From Achromobacter aloeverae (GTDB lineage: Bacteria > Pseudomonadota > Gammaproteobacteria > Burkholderiales > Burkholderiaceae_B): a stretch of 64,000 nucleotides of DNA. Both the position numbers and the translations under genes were made by a program. The notes under the pieces were generated by a model, which was not told where the DNA came from, did no database searches, and saw only the letters and a list, made by a program, of their open reading frames with translations. The stretch is taken from the NCBI RefSeq assembly GCF_004121055.1, contig NZ_PYAL01000002.1:496001-560000 (forward strand). Reading direction: 5' to 3'. Shown piece by piece: positions 8,494-19,800 of this stretch; positions within the stretch are counted from its first letter, which is position 1, and the number at the start of each line of letters is the position of its first letter.

Positions 8494-10628
8494 GCGTGGC
8501 TCCGGCGTCCGGTTTCGATGGCAGCTACGCGCGCGCGCACGGCCGGCTCGTCGAACAGCCGCTCGACCTCCGTTTCCAGCCGTCGCCGCCAGTTCGGATG
8601 GCTGTCCACGGTGCCCGGCAGGTTGGGTTGTTCCTCCTGTCCCAGCAGGTCCTCCAGCGGCGCCAGCATCAGCGGGACCGGCGTGCTGGCGACGAAGCGC
8701 AGCACCGCTTCGACGGGCGCATCCGCGGGCGGCGCCTCCGGCTCGTCGTGGGCGATGCAGCCGGCTTCCCGCAAGGCGTGCCAGAGCGCGCCGCGATCCC
8801 GTTCGCGTTCGTGGCGCAGCGACGCCTCGGTCTCGCCGGAACCCAGGAGTTGCAGTCGGTCGCGCCAGCCTATTTCGACGCCGCGCCACCAGCCGGCGAC
8901 GGTCGGCAGGTCGTGCGTACTGGTGGTGGCGATGGCGGTGCCCGGCCAGTAGCGCGGCTGTTGGAAGGGCGCGGGGTCGCCCGCCCAGCCGTCGCGCTGG
9001 AACCAGAGCACGTCCATGCCCAGCATGCCGGCCTGCTCGATGCGGTGGTTGAATCCTTCGGGAACGGTACCGAGGTTCTCGCCGATGATCAGGGCGCGGT
9101 GGCGCCAGGCTTCCAGCGCCACCAGGCGCAGCATGTCGTCCAGGGGATAGCGCAGGTAGGCGCCGTCCGTGGCCGGCGCGCCTTGCGGCACCAGCCACAT
9201 GCGTGCCAGGCCCAGCACATGGTCGATGCGCAGGCCTCCGGTGTGGGCAAGGGCGGCGCGCAGCATTTCGATGAAGGCGGCGTAGCCCGTCAGGTGCAGG
9301 GCCCGCGGCGAGAACGCGGTCAGGCCCCAGCATTGTCCCAGCGGGTTGTAGATGTCCGGCGGCGCGCCTGGCGACAGGCCCTCCAGGATATCGGCCTGGC
9401 GGCTCCAGGCGTGGCTGCCGCCCGGATCGGTGCCGACCGCCAGGTCGCCGATCAGGCCGATGCCCATGCCGGCTGCGCGCGCCGCCCGCTGCGCGCCGTC
9501 CAGGCCTTGCGCGGCCAGCCATTGCAGGAAGATGTGGAAGGCGATATCGCGGTCGTGCGCGTGGGCGTAGGCGCGCACGCCTCCGCCGGTGGGGTCGCGC
9601 AGGTCGGCCGGCCAGTGACGCCAGTCGGTGGCGTCGCCCAGGGGCGGCAGGTGGCGCGCGTGCAGGGCTTCGAAACGGGCATGGCTTTCCAGCGCCTCGC
9701 CGCCGGCGATGCGGAAGCGCATATAGGCGTCCTGCAGGTCGGTGTGGGCGTCGTCGCGGAAGTCGTCGTACAGGCGGCGCAGCACCTTCAGGCGCAGGCG
9801 CGCGACGGCTGGCCACTCGATCAGCGCCAGGCCCTCCAGGCGCAAGGCCTCCTCGCCCAGGCCCAGGCCGCGCAGGGCGTCGCCCACCGCGGCCTCGCCC
9901 AATACGGCGGCGGGATCGACATAGAGGCTGTTGAGGAACAGCCGCGAAGACGGGCCATACGGGCTGTAGCGTCCCGGGTCGGCGGCGAACATGGCGTGTA
10001 CCGGGCTGATCGCCAGTGCCGACGCGCCGTGTTGCCCGGCGGCGACGGCCAGGCGCGTGAGGGCGGTGAAGTCGCCGATGCCGGCCGCGTGCGCGGGGTC
10101 GTTTCCATGGCCGCGGCGCAGGCTGTAGAGCTGCGCGGACACTCCCCACGCGCGTGGATGTTCGGTTTCCAGCAATTCGGCGACGCCTGGGCAGCGTGGC
10201 GGCACGACGGCCAGGTTGCGTCGCCAGTCGCCGCTCTCCAGGACGTAGTAGCCGGGCGTGTCGACGGCTGGCAGGCGGGTGCGGCCGTCGTCGGTGTCGT
10301 GCGCGGGCAAGGTGCGCTGCTCGCCGTCCTCGCCCAGCAGCAGATAAGCGGTGTCGGGACGCGCCTCGAACTCGATCGGGGCGCCCGCATCGACGATCAG
10401 CAGGCCGGCTGGATGCCGCGTCTCCTCATGCAGGCGCGCCGCGCTGTCGTGGATCTGCGCGGCGTCGGCGGCCGGCAGTCCCAGCGCCCCCAGCATGGCG
10501 CGCAGCACGTCATCGGACACCCGGTGCGGCTGGCCGCGCGCATCCGTCCAATCCACGGCGATGCCGGCCTGCGACGCCAGCGCGGCAAGGTCCCCGGGGG
10601 CCTTGCCGTCGATGCCTGAGCTAGTCAT
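8490..10628 (-). CDS. malQ: 4-alpha-glucanotransferase (amylomaltase)
   Basis: 712 aa, close to the long E. coli-type MalQ. It disproportionates maltodextrins, moving glucan segments between chains and releasing glucose. The N-terminal beta domain covers about 1-150. The GH77 barrel has YSPYGPSSRLFLNSLYVDP (221-239), nucleophile D469 (LRIDHVLGL), acid/base E517 (IIGENLGTVP) and D573 (TTSTHDLPT). The ATG at 10628 overlaps the treZ stop, and its own stop overlaps the treY start, so translation of treZ, malQ and treY is probably coupled. Together with GlgX it would remodel the short chains released from branched glucan. Confidence 0.97.
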   Translation of the reverse strand: MTSSGIDGKAPGDLAALASQAGIAVDWTDARGQPHRVSDDVLRAMLGALGLPAADAAQIHDSAARLHEETRHPAGLLIVDAGAPIEFEARPDTAYLLLGEDGEQRTLPAHDTDDGRTRLPAVDTPGYYVLESGDWRRNLAVVPPRCPGVAELLETEHPRAWGVSAQLYSLRRGHGNDPAHAAGIGDFTALTRLAVAAGQHGASALAISPVHAMFAADPGRYSPYGPSSRLFLNSLYVDPAAVLGEAAVGDALRGLGLGEEALRLEGLALIEWPAVARLRLKVLRRLYDDFRDDAHTDLQDAYMRFRIAGGEALESHARFEALHARHLPPLGDATDWRHWPADLRDPTGGGVRAYAHAHDRDIAFHIFLQWLAAQGLDGAQRAARAAGMGIGLIGDLAVGTDPGGSHAWSRQADILEGLSPGAPPDIYNPLGQCWGLTAFSPRALHLTGYAAFIEMLRAALAHTGGLRIDHVLGLARMWLVPQGAPATDGAYLRYPLDDMLRLVALEAWRHRALIIGENLGTVPEGFNHRIEQAGMLGMDVLWFQRDGWAGDPAPFQQPRYWPGTAIATTSTHDLPTVAGWWRGVEIGWRDRLQLLGSGETEASLRHERERDRGALWHALREAGCIAHDEPEAPPADAPVEAVLRFVASTPVPLMLAPLEDLLGQEEQPNLPGTVDSHPNWRRRLETEVERLFDEPAVRARVAAIETGRRSHA

Positions 10629-12460
10629 GGGTACTCCTTTGTGTCCGTCGTCATGCGGGCGCCTGCGACAGGGGCTTGCAACAAGGCAATGGTGCAACCC
10701 CGCCAGAGCAGGCCTTCGTGCAGCGCGGCGCCGGCGCCGGTCTCGCTCTCGTAGACCACCGCCTGGTCCGCCAGGTCCACTTGCAGCCAATCCGGGCGCA
10801 GATCCACGCCGCCCAGGTTGGCGTAGAGGGTAAGGGTAGCGCCGTCCCCCATGCGCCACTGCGCCACCACCGCGCGCAGGCCCAGCACGTGCGCGCCCAG
10901 GGCATGCGCGCCTTGCAGCCGTGGCACGATTTCGCGCCGGCGCACCGCCAGCAGCTCGGTGTAGGTCGCGAGGGTGTCCGCATCGGGCTCGCCCGTGAAC
11001 GGATTCGCGTTGGCATAGGTGGCGGGATCGTTCGGGTCGGGGATGCGCTCGCGCATCGCCGGATTGGCGAAGGCGCGGAAATGCTGGAATTCCTTGCGCC
11101 GTCCGTCGCGCACCGCTGTGGCCAGCTGCGGATCGGCGTGGCTGGTGAAGTAGAGAAAAGGCGTGGTCGCGCCCCGTTCCTCGCCCATGAAGATCAGCGG
11201 GATCTGCGGCGTCAGCAGTTGCAGGGCGGTCGCGGCCTTGAGAATGCGCGCATCGCGCAGCAGCGGCCCCAGTCGCTCGCCGAGCGCGCGGTTGCCGGTC
11301 TGGTCGTGGTTCTGCAGGAAAAACACGAATGCGGTGGGCGGCAGCAGATCGCTGCGCTCGCCGCGCCGCTGCCCGCCACGGTGGCGCGACGGCTGGCCCT
11401 GGTAGACGAAACCCTCGGTCAGGGCGCGCGCCAGTCGTTGCGCCGGCTGTTCGACGTAGTCTTCGTAATAGCCTTCGCTTTCGCCCGTGAGCAGATGGTG
11501 CAGCACATGATGGGCGTCGTCGTTCCATTGCGCCTGGTAGCCGTGCAGCAGGGGATGCACCTGGTTGTCGTCGTTCTCCAGCACCAGGTGGACATGGCGT
11601 CCGGGGTCGATATGGGCGCGCACGAAGGCGGCCATTTCCTCCAGCCAGCCCACGTCGCGGATGGCGTGCACGGCGTCCAGGCGCAGGCCGTCGAAGCGGT
11701 ATTCGGCCAGCCAATAGAGCGCGTTCTCGGCGAAGTACCGGCGCACCTGGGGCCGCCGGAAATCGATGGCCGCGCCCCACGGCGTCTGCAAGTCCTGGCG
11801 AAAGAAGTCGGCGGCATACGCGTTCAGGTAATTGCCGTCCGGACCGAAGTGGTTGTAGACCACATCCAGGAAGACCATCATTCCCAGGCCGTGGGCAGTG
11901 TCGATCAGGCGCCGCAGTTCGTCCGGGTCGCCGTAGGCGCGGTCGGGCGCATAGGGCAGCACGCCGTCGTAGCCCCAGTTGCGCGGTCCGGGGAAGTCGG
12001 CGATGGGCATCAGCTCGATGGCGGTGATGCCGAGGGCCGCCAGCTCAGGCAGGCGCTGCTCGATGCCGGCGTAGCCTCCCGCCAGGCCTGGATGCACCTC
12101 ATACAAGACCGTTTCAGTCCACGGCCTCCCGCGCCAGTCCGGGTGGCGCCAGGCATAGGCGTCGCCGCCATCGACCACCACGCTGTCGTCGTGCACGTCG
12201 CCGGCCTGCAGGCGCGAAGCGGGGTCGGGCACCGCAAGGTCAGGCGCCACGCGGTAGCGATAGCGCGCGCCCGGTTCGCAGTCGGCGTCGATTTCGTAGT
12301 AACCGTCGGCCACGACCCGCATCGGCAGCGGTTCGTGGCCCGCGATTTCCAGGACCACGCCATCGTTGGCGTTTGGGGCCCACAGCCGGAAGCGGGTCCG
12401 GCCGCCGGCCTGGCGGACGGCGCCGTGGCTGTAGGACACGGCAGGAACCGAGGCAGTCAT
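10625..12460 (-). CDS. treZ: malto-oligosyltrehalose trehalohydrolase
   Basis: 611 aa. It cleaves the alpha-1,4 bond next to the terminal trehalose made by TreY, releasing free trehalose. An N-terminal CBM48-like beta domain (about 10-95, RTRFRLWAPNANDGVVLEI) precedes the GH13 barrel. Visible residues are nucleophile D262 (FDGLRLDAVHAI), E295 (LVLENDDNQ), and FLQNHDQTGNRA with the third Asp. The start at 12460 overlaps the glgX stop (ATGA). An upstream in-frame ATG at 12586 lies inside glgX and was rejected. It should act directly on the TreY product encoded two genes downstream. Confidence 0.97.
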   Translation of the reverse strand: MTASVPAVSYSHGAVRQAGGRTRFRLWAPNANDGVVLEIAGHEPLPMRVVADGYYEIDADCEPGARYRYRVAPDLAVPDPASRLQAGDVHDDSVVVDGGDAYAWRHPDWRGRPWTETVLYEVHPGLAGGYAGIEQRLPELAALGITAIELMPIADFPGPRNWGYDGVLPYAPDRAYGDPDELRRLIDTAHGLGMMVFLDVVYNHFGPDGNYLNAYAADFFRQDLQTPWGAAIDFRRPQVRRYFAENALYWLAEYRFDGLRLDAVHAIRDVGWLEEMAAFVRAHIDPGRHVHLVLENDDNQVHPLLHGYQAQWNDDAHHVLHHLLTGESEGYYEDYVEQPAQRLARALTEGFVYQGQPSRHRGGQRRGERSDLLPPTAFVFFLQNHDQTGNRALGERLGPLLRDARILKAATALQLLTPQIPLIFMGEERGATTPFLYFTSHADPQLATAVRDGRRKEFQHFRAFANPAMRERIPDPNDPATYANANPFTGEPDADTLATYTELLAVRRREIVPRLQGAHALGAHVLGLRAVVAQWRMGDGATLTLYANLGGVDLRPDWLQVDLADQAVVYESETGAGAALHEGLLWRGCTIALLQAPVAGARMTTDTKEYP

Positions 12461-14568
12461 GAATGCTCCTTGGAGCGCGGTACGCCGCTGAAGAGGGCGA
12501 TGCCATGCGCATGCAGATTGAAGTGATGGCCGTGCACCTGTTCGGCAGGCGCCGCGGGCCGGCTGGAGTCGACGAGCATGCGCCATGCCATGCCTTCGTC
12601 CGGCAGCACGAAGACGACATCTTCGTGGCCGCCGTTGAGCAAGGTCAGCGTGATGTCCATGCCTTCCTCGGTGGCGACCATGCGGCGCACGGCCAGCGTA
12701 CGGCCTTCGGCGTCGTGCCAGCCCTCGAAGGTCATGGGGGTGCCGTCGACATCGAACCAGGCGATGCCCTGCCTGCCGGGCGCGACCTCCTGTCGTCCGT
12801 TGCCGTAGTTATTGACGCGCAGGCTGGCATGGTTGCGCCGCGCGGCCGCCAGGCGGGCGACGAAGTCGGTCAGCGCGCGGCCGTCGTCGCTGGCGGCCTG
12901 GCGCCAATCCAGCCAGGAGATGGCGTTGTCCTGGCAATAGGCATTGTTGTTGCCTTGCTGGCTGTTGCCGAACTCGTCGCCGGCCAGCAGCATGGGTGTG
13001 CCATAGGACAGGAAGGTGGACGCCAGCAGGGACCGCTGCACCCGGCCGCGCATCTCCAGGATATAGGGGTCCTCGGTCGGTCCCTCGATGCCCCAGTTCC
13101 AGCTGTAGTCGTTGCCATGGCCATCGCGGTTGTCTTCCAGGTTGGCCTCGTTGTACTTGCGGGCATAGGTGACGACGTCGCGCGTGGTGAAGCCGTCGTG
13201 CGACGCGACGAAGTTGACCGATGCCCACGGCCGCCGGTGGCGCCGGTCGAACAGGTCGCTGGATCCTGCCAGCCGTTCCGCCATTTCGCCGCGTTGCCCC
13301 GCGTCGCCACGCCAGAAACGGCGCATCGTGTCGCGGAATTTGTCGTTCCATTCGGCGAAGCCGGGCGGCTGGCGTCCTAGTTGATAGCCTTCGGGACCGA
13401 CATCCCAGGGCTCGGATATCAGCTTCAGGCGCGCGAGCACGGGATCCTGCAGGACGGCGTCGAAAAAGCCGGAACCGGGGTCGAACCCCTGGCCCTCGCG
13501 CCCCAGCGTAACGCCAAGGTCGAAGCGGAAGCCGTCGACGCGATAGGTGGTGGCCCAGTGGCGCAGCGAGTCCATCACCATTTGCAGCACGCGCGGATGC
13601 GACAGGTTGACCGTGTTGCCGCAGCCCGTGTCATTGATGTAGTAGCGTTCGTCGCCGGGAACCAGACGATAGTAGCTGGCATTGTCCAGGCCGCGCCAGG
13701 ACAGCGTCGGTCCGGTTTCGTCGCCTTCGCAGGTGTGGTTGTAGACGACATCCAGGATGACCTCGATTCCGGCGGCCTGCAGGCGCCGTATCGCCATGCG
13801 CAGGTCGTTGGGGCCGCCCTGCCGCAGGTAGGCGGGTTCCGGCGCGAAATAGGACAGCGTGCTGTAGCCCCAGTAATTGCTCAGCTGCTTCTCCACCAGG
13901 AACTTGTCCTGCAGGAACGCCTGCACCGGCAGCAGCTCCAGCGCGGTGACGCCGATCTTGTGCAGGTGCTCGATAAAGCGTGGATTGGACAGCGCCGCCA
14001 CGGTGCCGCGCATATGGGTGCGCACGTCGTCGCGCCGCATGGACACGCCGCGCACGTGGGCCTCATAGATGAGCGTGTGCTCCCATGCGGTGGGCGGGCG
14101 GCGCCGTTCGCCCCAGTGGAAGGCGTTGTCGGTGACCACGGCCTTGGGCATGGCGGGCGCGCTGTCGCGCCGGTCGGGGGTCAGGTCGCCGCGCGCGCCG
14201 CCGACCCGATAGCCGAACAATACGTCGGTCCAGCGCGGCGGGCCCGTCAGTTCGGCCGCGTACGGGTCCAGCAACAGTTTGTGGGGATTGAAGCGGTGCC
14301 CGTTTTTGGGGTCATAGGGACCGTAGGCGCGGTAGCCGTAGACCAGGCCCGGCGCGGCGTCAGGAAGATAGCCGTGCCAGATTTCGTTGGTGCACTCCGG
14401 CAGGGGCATGCGCTGCAATTCCTTGCGGCCGCGCTCGTCGAAGATGCACAGGTCGATACGGCTGGCGTTCGCCGAAAAGACGGCGAAGTTGACGCCCAGG
14501 CCGTCGCTGGTCGCGCCCAGCGGGTAGGGATGGCCGGGGGCAAGCCTGTCGGGAAGCACACCGGACAT
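12457..14568 (-). CDS. glgX: glycogen debranching enzyme
   Basis: 703 aa (E. coli GlgX is about 657). It hydrolyses alpha-1,6 branches with short outer chains. A CBM48 domain lies at about 12-130 (GATSDGLGVNFAVFSANASR). The GH13 barrel carries VYNHTCEGDETGPTLSWRG (275-293), nucleophile D350 (VDGFRFDLGVTLGRE), E386 (LKLISEPWDV) and VNFVASHDGFTTRD. Its stop overlaps treZ, and it starts 6 bp after the glgB stop. No glycogen phosphorylase gene is present in the window, so the branched polymer may be opened mainly through GlgX, MalQ and TreYZ. Confidence 0.97.
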   Translation of the reverse strand: MSGVLPDRLAPGHPYPLGATSDGLGVNFAVFSANASRIDLCIFDERGRKELQRMPLPECTNEIWHGYLPDAAPGLVYGYRAYGPYDPKNGHRFNPHKLLLDPYAAELTGPPRWTDVLFGYRVGGARGDLTPDRRDSAPAMPKAVVTDNAFHWGERRRPPTAWEHTLIYEAHVRGVSMRRDDVRTHMRGTVAALSNPRFIEHLHKIGVTALELLPVQAFLQDKFLVEKQLSNYWGYSTLSYFAPEPAYLRQGGPNDLRMAIRRLQAAGIEVILDVVYNHTCEGDETGPTLSWRGLDNASYYRLVPGDERYYINDTGCGNTVNLSHPRVLQMVMDSLRHWATTYRVDGFRFDLGVTLGREGQGFDPGSGFFDAVLQDPVLARLKLISEPWDVGPEGYQLGRQPPGFAEWNDKFRDTMRRFWRGDAGQRGEMAERLAGSSDLFDRRHRRPWASVNFVASHDGFTTRDVVTYARKYNEANLEDNRDGHGNDYSWNWGIEGPTEDPYILEMRGRVQRSLLASTFLSYGTPMLLAGDEFGNSQQGNNNAYCQDNAISWLDWRQAASDDGRALTDFVARLAAARRNHASLRVNNYGNGRQEVAPGRQGIAWFDVDGTPMTFEGWHDAEGRTLAVRRMVATEEGMDITLTLLNGGHEDVVFVLPDEGMAWRMLVDSSRPAAPAEQVHGHHFNLHAHGIALFSGVPRSKEHS

Positions 14569-14574
14569 GGGCCC

Positions 14575-16815
14575 TTATCCTTCGAATTGGAAGATCAGCG
14601 TCGCCAGCGGCGGAAGCGTGAGGACCAGCGATTGTTCGCGACCGTGCGCGGCCACGGCTTCGGTGTGGCGTCCACCGCTATTGCCCATGCCGGATCCGCC
14701 GTAGTCGCCGGCATCGGTGTTGATGCGCTCGCGCCATCGGCCGGCGCGCGGCACGCCGATGCGATAGCCATCCCGCGGCACCGGCGTGAAGTTGCAGACG
14801 ACCAGCGCCAGCGCGTCGCCGTCGCGGCGCACGAAGGCATAGACGCTGTTGGCGTAGTCGTCGCCGATGAGCCACTCGAAGCCACTGGCGTCATGGTCGT
14901 GGCGATGCAGGGCGGGCAGTTCGGCATAGACATGGTTGAGATCGCGCACCAGTTTCTGCACGCCGCGGTGCAGGCCGTCGTCCAGGGCGCCCCAGTCCAG
15001 CGATGCGTCATGGTTCCATTCACGCTCCTGGGCGATTTCCCCGCCCATGAACAGCAGTTTCTTGCCGGGGTGGCCCCACATGAAGCCGAAGTAGGCGCGC
15101 AGGTTGGCGTGGCGCTGCCAGCGGTCGCCGGGCATCTTGTTCAGCAGTGAGCCCTTGCCGTGGACCACCTCGTCGTGCGACAGCGGCAGGATGAAGCGCT
15201 CCGAGTAGGCATACACCATGCCGAAGGTCATGTCGTTGTGGTGATAGCGCCGGTGCACGGGGTCGTTGTGCATATAGCGCAGCGTGTCGTGCATCCAGCC
15301 CATGTTCCATTTATAGGAAAAGCCCAGGCCACCGTCCTCGGTGCGGGCCGACACGCCGGGCCACGCGGTCGACTCCTCCGCCACGGTGATGGCGCCTGGG
15401 CACAGGCGGTGGACGGTGGCGTTCATGTCGCGCAGGAAGTCGACCGCCTCCAGGTTTTCGCGGCCGCCGTAGCGGTTGGGTATCCATTCGCCTGCCGCCC
15501 GGCTGTAGTCGCGATACAGCATGGAGGCCACCGCGTCGACGCGCAGGCCGTCGATGTGGTAGCGGCGCACCCACTCCAGGGCGCTGGCGACCATGAAGTT
15601 GTGCACTTCGGTACGGCCCAGGTTGTAGATCAACGTGTTCCAGTCCGGGTGGAAACCTTCGCGCGGATCCTGGTATTCGTAGAGCGCCGTGCCGTCGAAA
15701 TGGGACAACCCATGGGTGTCGGTGGGAAAGTGGGCAGGCACCCAGTCCAGGATGACGGCCAGGCCGGCCGCATGGCAGGCATCCACGAACGCGGCGAAGT
15801 CGCGCGGCGTGCCGTAGCGGGCGGTGGGCGCGAAAACGCCCAGCGGCTGATAGCCCCAGGACCCGCCGAAGGGATGCTCCATGATGGGCATCAGCTCCAG
15901 GTGGGTGAAGCCCAGATCGCGCGCATAGGGCACCAGGCGCGTAGCGAGACGGCGCCACACGCACTCGCCGTCGTCTTCCCCGTCGCGCGGCAGCCAGGAC
16001 CCCGCGTGCACCTCGTACACGGTAATGGGCGCGTCCTGCGCCTGGCGCGCCGCGCGCGTGGCCATCCAGTCGTCGTCGGTCCAGGTGTAGGGGGTGGGAT
16101 CGGGCACGATCGACGCGGTAGCCGGGGGCGCTTCCGTCTGCCGGGCCAGCGGGTCGGCCTTGAGCGGCAGCAGCTGGCCCTCGGGACCGGCGATTTCGTA
16201 CTTGTAGCGGGTGCCGGCTTGCAGGCGGGGAATGAAGATTTCCCAGACGCCGGCGCTATGGCGCAGCCGCATGGGATGGCGGCGCCCGTCCCAGGAGTTG
16301 AAATCACCCACTACGGAGACGCGCCGGGCATTCGGCGCCCAGACGGCGAAGCGCACGCCGCGCACGCCTTCGACGTCCATGACATGGGACCCGAGGCAGT
16401 CGGCCAGGTACTCGTGGCGGCCTTCGGAGATCAAGTGCAGGTCCAGGTCGCCCAGCAGTGCGCTGAATGCATAGGGATCTTCGGTGATTTGCTCGCCGGT
16501 GGGCCACTTGATGCGCAGCCTGTAGGCCGTCGGCTGGCCGGGCGCCAGGCCGTCCACCAGCCCGGAGTACATGCCGTGACGGACGTGCGTGAGCGGCCAT
16601 TCCTCATCCTTGGCGCCTAGCAGGACCGTGACTTGTTCAGCATTCGGGACCAGTACGCGCACCCAGCTGCGCGGGCCGTCGGCATGAGGTCCCAGGATAT
16701 GGAATGGATCGGGATGGCGTCCGGCAAGCAGGTCGTCCAGCGCGTCGTGCGCGCCGTGGTCGACTGGCATGTCGGTCTGGGTTGCGCGGGAAGGAGACGA
16801 AGGGCCGGAGGTCAT
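14575..16815 (-). CDS. glgB: 1,4-alpha-glucan branching enzyme
   Basis: 746 aa, full family length. It transfers linear glucan segments onto C6 hydroxyls to make alpha-1,6 branches. It has two N-terminal beta modules (about 20-125 and 150-245; [20 protein letters not shown] in the second) and a GH13 barrel. Residues seen are D427 ([19 protein letters not shown]), E480 ([13 protein letters not shown]) and D548 ([15 protein letters not shown]). Another possible start is M16, but the ATG at 16815 gives the usual leader. It lies 18 bp after treS-mak and should branch the polymer built by GlgE and/or GlgA. Confidence 0.97.
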   Translation of the reverse strand: MTSGPSSPSRATQTDMPVDHGAHDALDDLLAGRHPDPFHILGPHADGPRSWVRVLVPNAEQVTVLLGAKDEEWPLTHVRHGMYSGLVDGLAPGQPTAYRLRIKWPTGEQITEDPYAFSALLGDLDLHLISEGRHEYLADCLGSHVMDVEGVRGVRFAVWAPNARRVSVVGDFNSWDGRRHPMRLRHSAGVWEIFIPRLQAGTRYKYEIAGPEGQLLPLKADPLARQTEAPPATASIVPDPTPYTWTDDDWMATRAARQAQDAPITVYEVHAGSWLPRDGEDDGECVWRRLATRLVPYARDLGFTHLELMPIMEHPFGGSWGYQPLGVFAPTARYGTPRDFAAFVDACHAAGLAVILDWVPAHFPTDTHGLSHFDGTALYEYQDPREGFHPDWNTLIYNLGRTEVHNFMVASALEWVRRYHIDGLRVDAVASMLYRDYSRAAGEWIPNRYGGRENLEAVDFLRDMNATVHRLCPGAITVAEESTAWPGVSARTEDGGLGFSYKWNMGWMHDTLRYMHNDPVHRRYHHNDMTFGMVYAYSERFILPLSHDEVVHGKGSLLNKMPGDRWQRHANLRAYFGFMWGHPGKKLLFMGGEIAQEREWNHDASLDWGALDDGLHRGVQKLVRDLNHVYAELPALHRHDHDASGFEWLIGDDYANSVYAFVRRDGDALALVVCNFTPVPRDGYRIGVPRAGRWRERINTDAGDYGGSGMGNSGGRHTEAVAAHGREQSLVLTLPPLATLIFQFEG

Positions 16816-16833
16816 GAAAACGGTTTCCTGGAA

Positions 16834-19800
16834 TCAAGGATGGGAGGAGGCAGCGCTGCCGTCGGACAGCAGGCGGGCGGCGAGGCTGGCCAGCCCGGCA
16901 AGCGGTATGCCGACCCAGTCTGGCCGGTGCGCGGCCTCATAGCGGACTTCATAGGCGGCCTTTTCGATCAGCGCCAGGTCGATCAGCGGCGCTTCCACTT
17001 CGGGCGTTATCCAGGGATGCTCGGTGGTGTGCGCCACTTCGCGATAACCGGCAAGAAAGGACTCGCCCGCGGTGACGCGGAAACGCTCGATAAGGTCCTG
17101 GCGCCGCGTGCGCAACTGCTGTTCCGCAATCTGCGCCTCGCCGGTTTCCTCGGCCTTGCCCTTGCCCTTGCCGGTGCCGTCGGCCAGGGTGGCGGCGGCG
17201 TAGTCGAACGACCGCAACAGGCCCGCGACGTCGCGCAAGGCGCTGGTCTTGGCGCGCCTTTCCTCCAGCGTGCGGGCGGGCTCTCCCTCGAAATCGATGA
17301 GGTAGGCGTCGCCCTGTGCCGCCAGCACCTGGCCAAGATGGAAGTCGCCGTGGATGCGGATATGCAGCGTGTCCTCCTCGTTGGCGGCCAGGTCGCGGAC
17401 CACCTCGACCAGGGCGTCGCGGTGTTCGGCGAGCCAGGCGGCGGTTTCGGCGTGGGCGGCGTCCAGGCGTCCCATGTTGGCCTTGAGGGTGTCCAACCCC
17501 TGGTCCAGCATGGCGATCACGGCCTTGGCGCGCCGTTCGGCGTCGTGGCGCGTCGCGCGGTGCGGCTTGAAGGCGGCGTCGTCCGTGGGCAGGGACAAGG
17601 CGGCATGCAGTTCGCCCAGGCGCTTGCCCATGGTGTGCGCGAAGTTGATGTAGCCGAGCAGGTCCTCGTCATAGTCTTCCGCGCTTTCGGCCGTCAGGGC
17701 GGCCGCCTCCAGCGTGCGTTTCAGGTAGTTGAGCGTCCAGGTCCAGGCATCGCCCTGGTTGGTGATCATCTGGTGCATCAGCGCCAGCGTATGGGGCGTG
17801 CCGTCCTCGTCGATGCGCTGGATTTCGCCCAGCAGCGGCGCGCCGTTGGCGTAGCCGACCTCGGTCAGGCGGCGGGTCATTTCGGCTTCCGGATGGACGC
17901 CGGGAACGATGCGCCGCAACAGCTTGAGCATCATGATGCCGCCGAGGGTGACGGAGCTGTTGGATTGTTCGCCCGTGAACCACTGCACCTCGGCGTCCGG
18001 CGGCAGCTCTATCTTGTCCAGGGTGGGTTCGCCGCGGAAGCGCAGCACGGCCGGCGGATGCGCCCGCGGCACCGGTATTTCGGTCCTTTCCCGCAGCCCC
18101 CGCACCAGGGCGTGGATGAAGGACGGCAGGGTAAAGGCGTCGGTGAGGTAGCCCATTTCGGCGGCGCGGCGCACGCGGGCGAGGGCGTATTGCTGCGCCA
18201 TCGGCGGCAGCGTCTCGTCCCATATCAGCGCGGCCGGCAAAAGGAAGCGCGCGGGCTTCCCGTCGAAGTCGACCTGGATTTCGGCGATGAAGCATTCGTG
18301 GTCCGCGCCCGGAAGCTGCGCGGCGTAGGCGGCCTGCGCCATCTTCACCTTGCGGTCCTTCGGATACCAGCGCTGGCGCGAAAGGTACAGCGGCAGCACG
18401 TCCTCGCGCAGGGAGCGGACCGCGCCTTCGGTCAGTTCGTAGCCGGTGCGGCCGCGCAACACCAGCGTGTAGTACTCCGGCATCCGTTCGGGATGGGTGG
18501 CATGCCACTCGGGCGGAGACGCGCTGGCGCTCAGGTCGAACCAATAGAAGCCATAGGGCGGCAGGGTGAGCAGGTAGGTCAGTTCGCCGATGGCGGGGAA
18601 GGGCGTGCCGCCCAGCAATTCCACCGGCACGCGGCCGGCGAGCGAGGACAGGTCCAGCTCCACCGGCTGCGATGCGCGCGAAAGATTGGCCACGCACAGG
18701 ATGGTGGTCGCTTCGTATTCGCGCAGGTACGCCAGGATGTTGCGGTTGCCGGGAAACAGGAAGCGCAGCGTGCCGCGTCCGAAGGCCTGGGTCTTGGCGC
18801 GCGTGGCCAGCATGCGGCGCGACCAGTTGAGCAGGGAGTGCGGGTCGCGCTGCTGCGCTTCCACGTTGACCGCCTCGTAGCCGTACAGGGGGCCCATGAG
18901 CGGAGGCAGCGGCAGGCGTTCGGGGTCGGCCCGGGAGAAGCCGCCGTTGCGGTCGGGGGACCACTGCATGGGCGTGCGTACGCCGTCGCGGTCGCCCAGG
19001 TGGATGTTGTCGCCCATGCCCAGTTCGTCGCCGTAGTAGATCACCGGCGTGCCGGGCATCGACAGCAGCAGGCTGTTCATCAACTCGATGCGGCGGCGGT
19101 CGCGTTCCATCAAGGGCGCCAGGCGACGGCGGATGCCCAGGTTGATGCGGGCGCGGCGGTCGGCCGCGTACGTGTTCCACAGGTAGTCGCGTTCGTTGCT
19201 GGTGACCATCTCCAGCGTCAACTCGTCATGGTTGCGCAGGAAGATGGCCCACTGGCAGGTTTCCGGAATGTCCGGCGTCTGCCGCATGATGTCGGTGATG
19301 GGAAAGCGGTCTTCGCGCGCGATGGCCATGTACATGCGCGGCATCAGCGGGAAGTGGAAGGACATATGGCATTCGTCGCCCTGGCCGAAGTATTCCTGGG
19401 CGTCCTCGGGCCACTGGTTGGCCTCGGCCAGCAACATGCGGCCCGGATACTCGGCGTCCAGCTGCGCACGGATTTTCTTCAGGACGGCATGGGTTTCCGG
19501 CAGGTTCTCGTTGTTGGTGCCTTCGCGTTCGACCAGGTAGGGCACGGCGTCCAGCCGCAGGCCGTCCACGCCCAGGTCCAGCCAGAAGCGCATGACGCCG
19601 ATGACCTCCTTCAGCACCTGCGGGTTGTCGTAGTTCAGGTCCGGCTGGTGCGAGTAGAAGCGGTGCCAGAAGTACGCCCCGGCAACGGGGTCCCAGGTCC
19701 AGTTCGATTTCTCGGTGTCGAGGAAAATGATGCGCGTGCCCGCATATGCCTGGTCGTTGTCCGACCAGACGTAATAGTTGCGCGCCGCCGAGCCGGGCTT

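Noticed and set aside
8490..11780. Apparent extended frame joining malQ to an upstream segment (likewise treY to 10149, treZ to 12586 and treS to 20382)
   Set aside because: The extra N-terminal parts lie inside the upstream gene in another frame and have no family similarity. The ATGA overlaps or conserved starts define the real genes.
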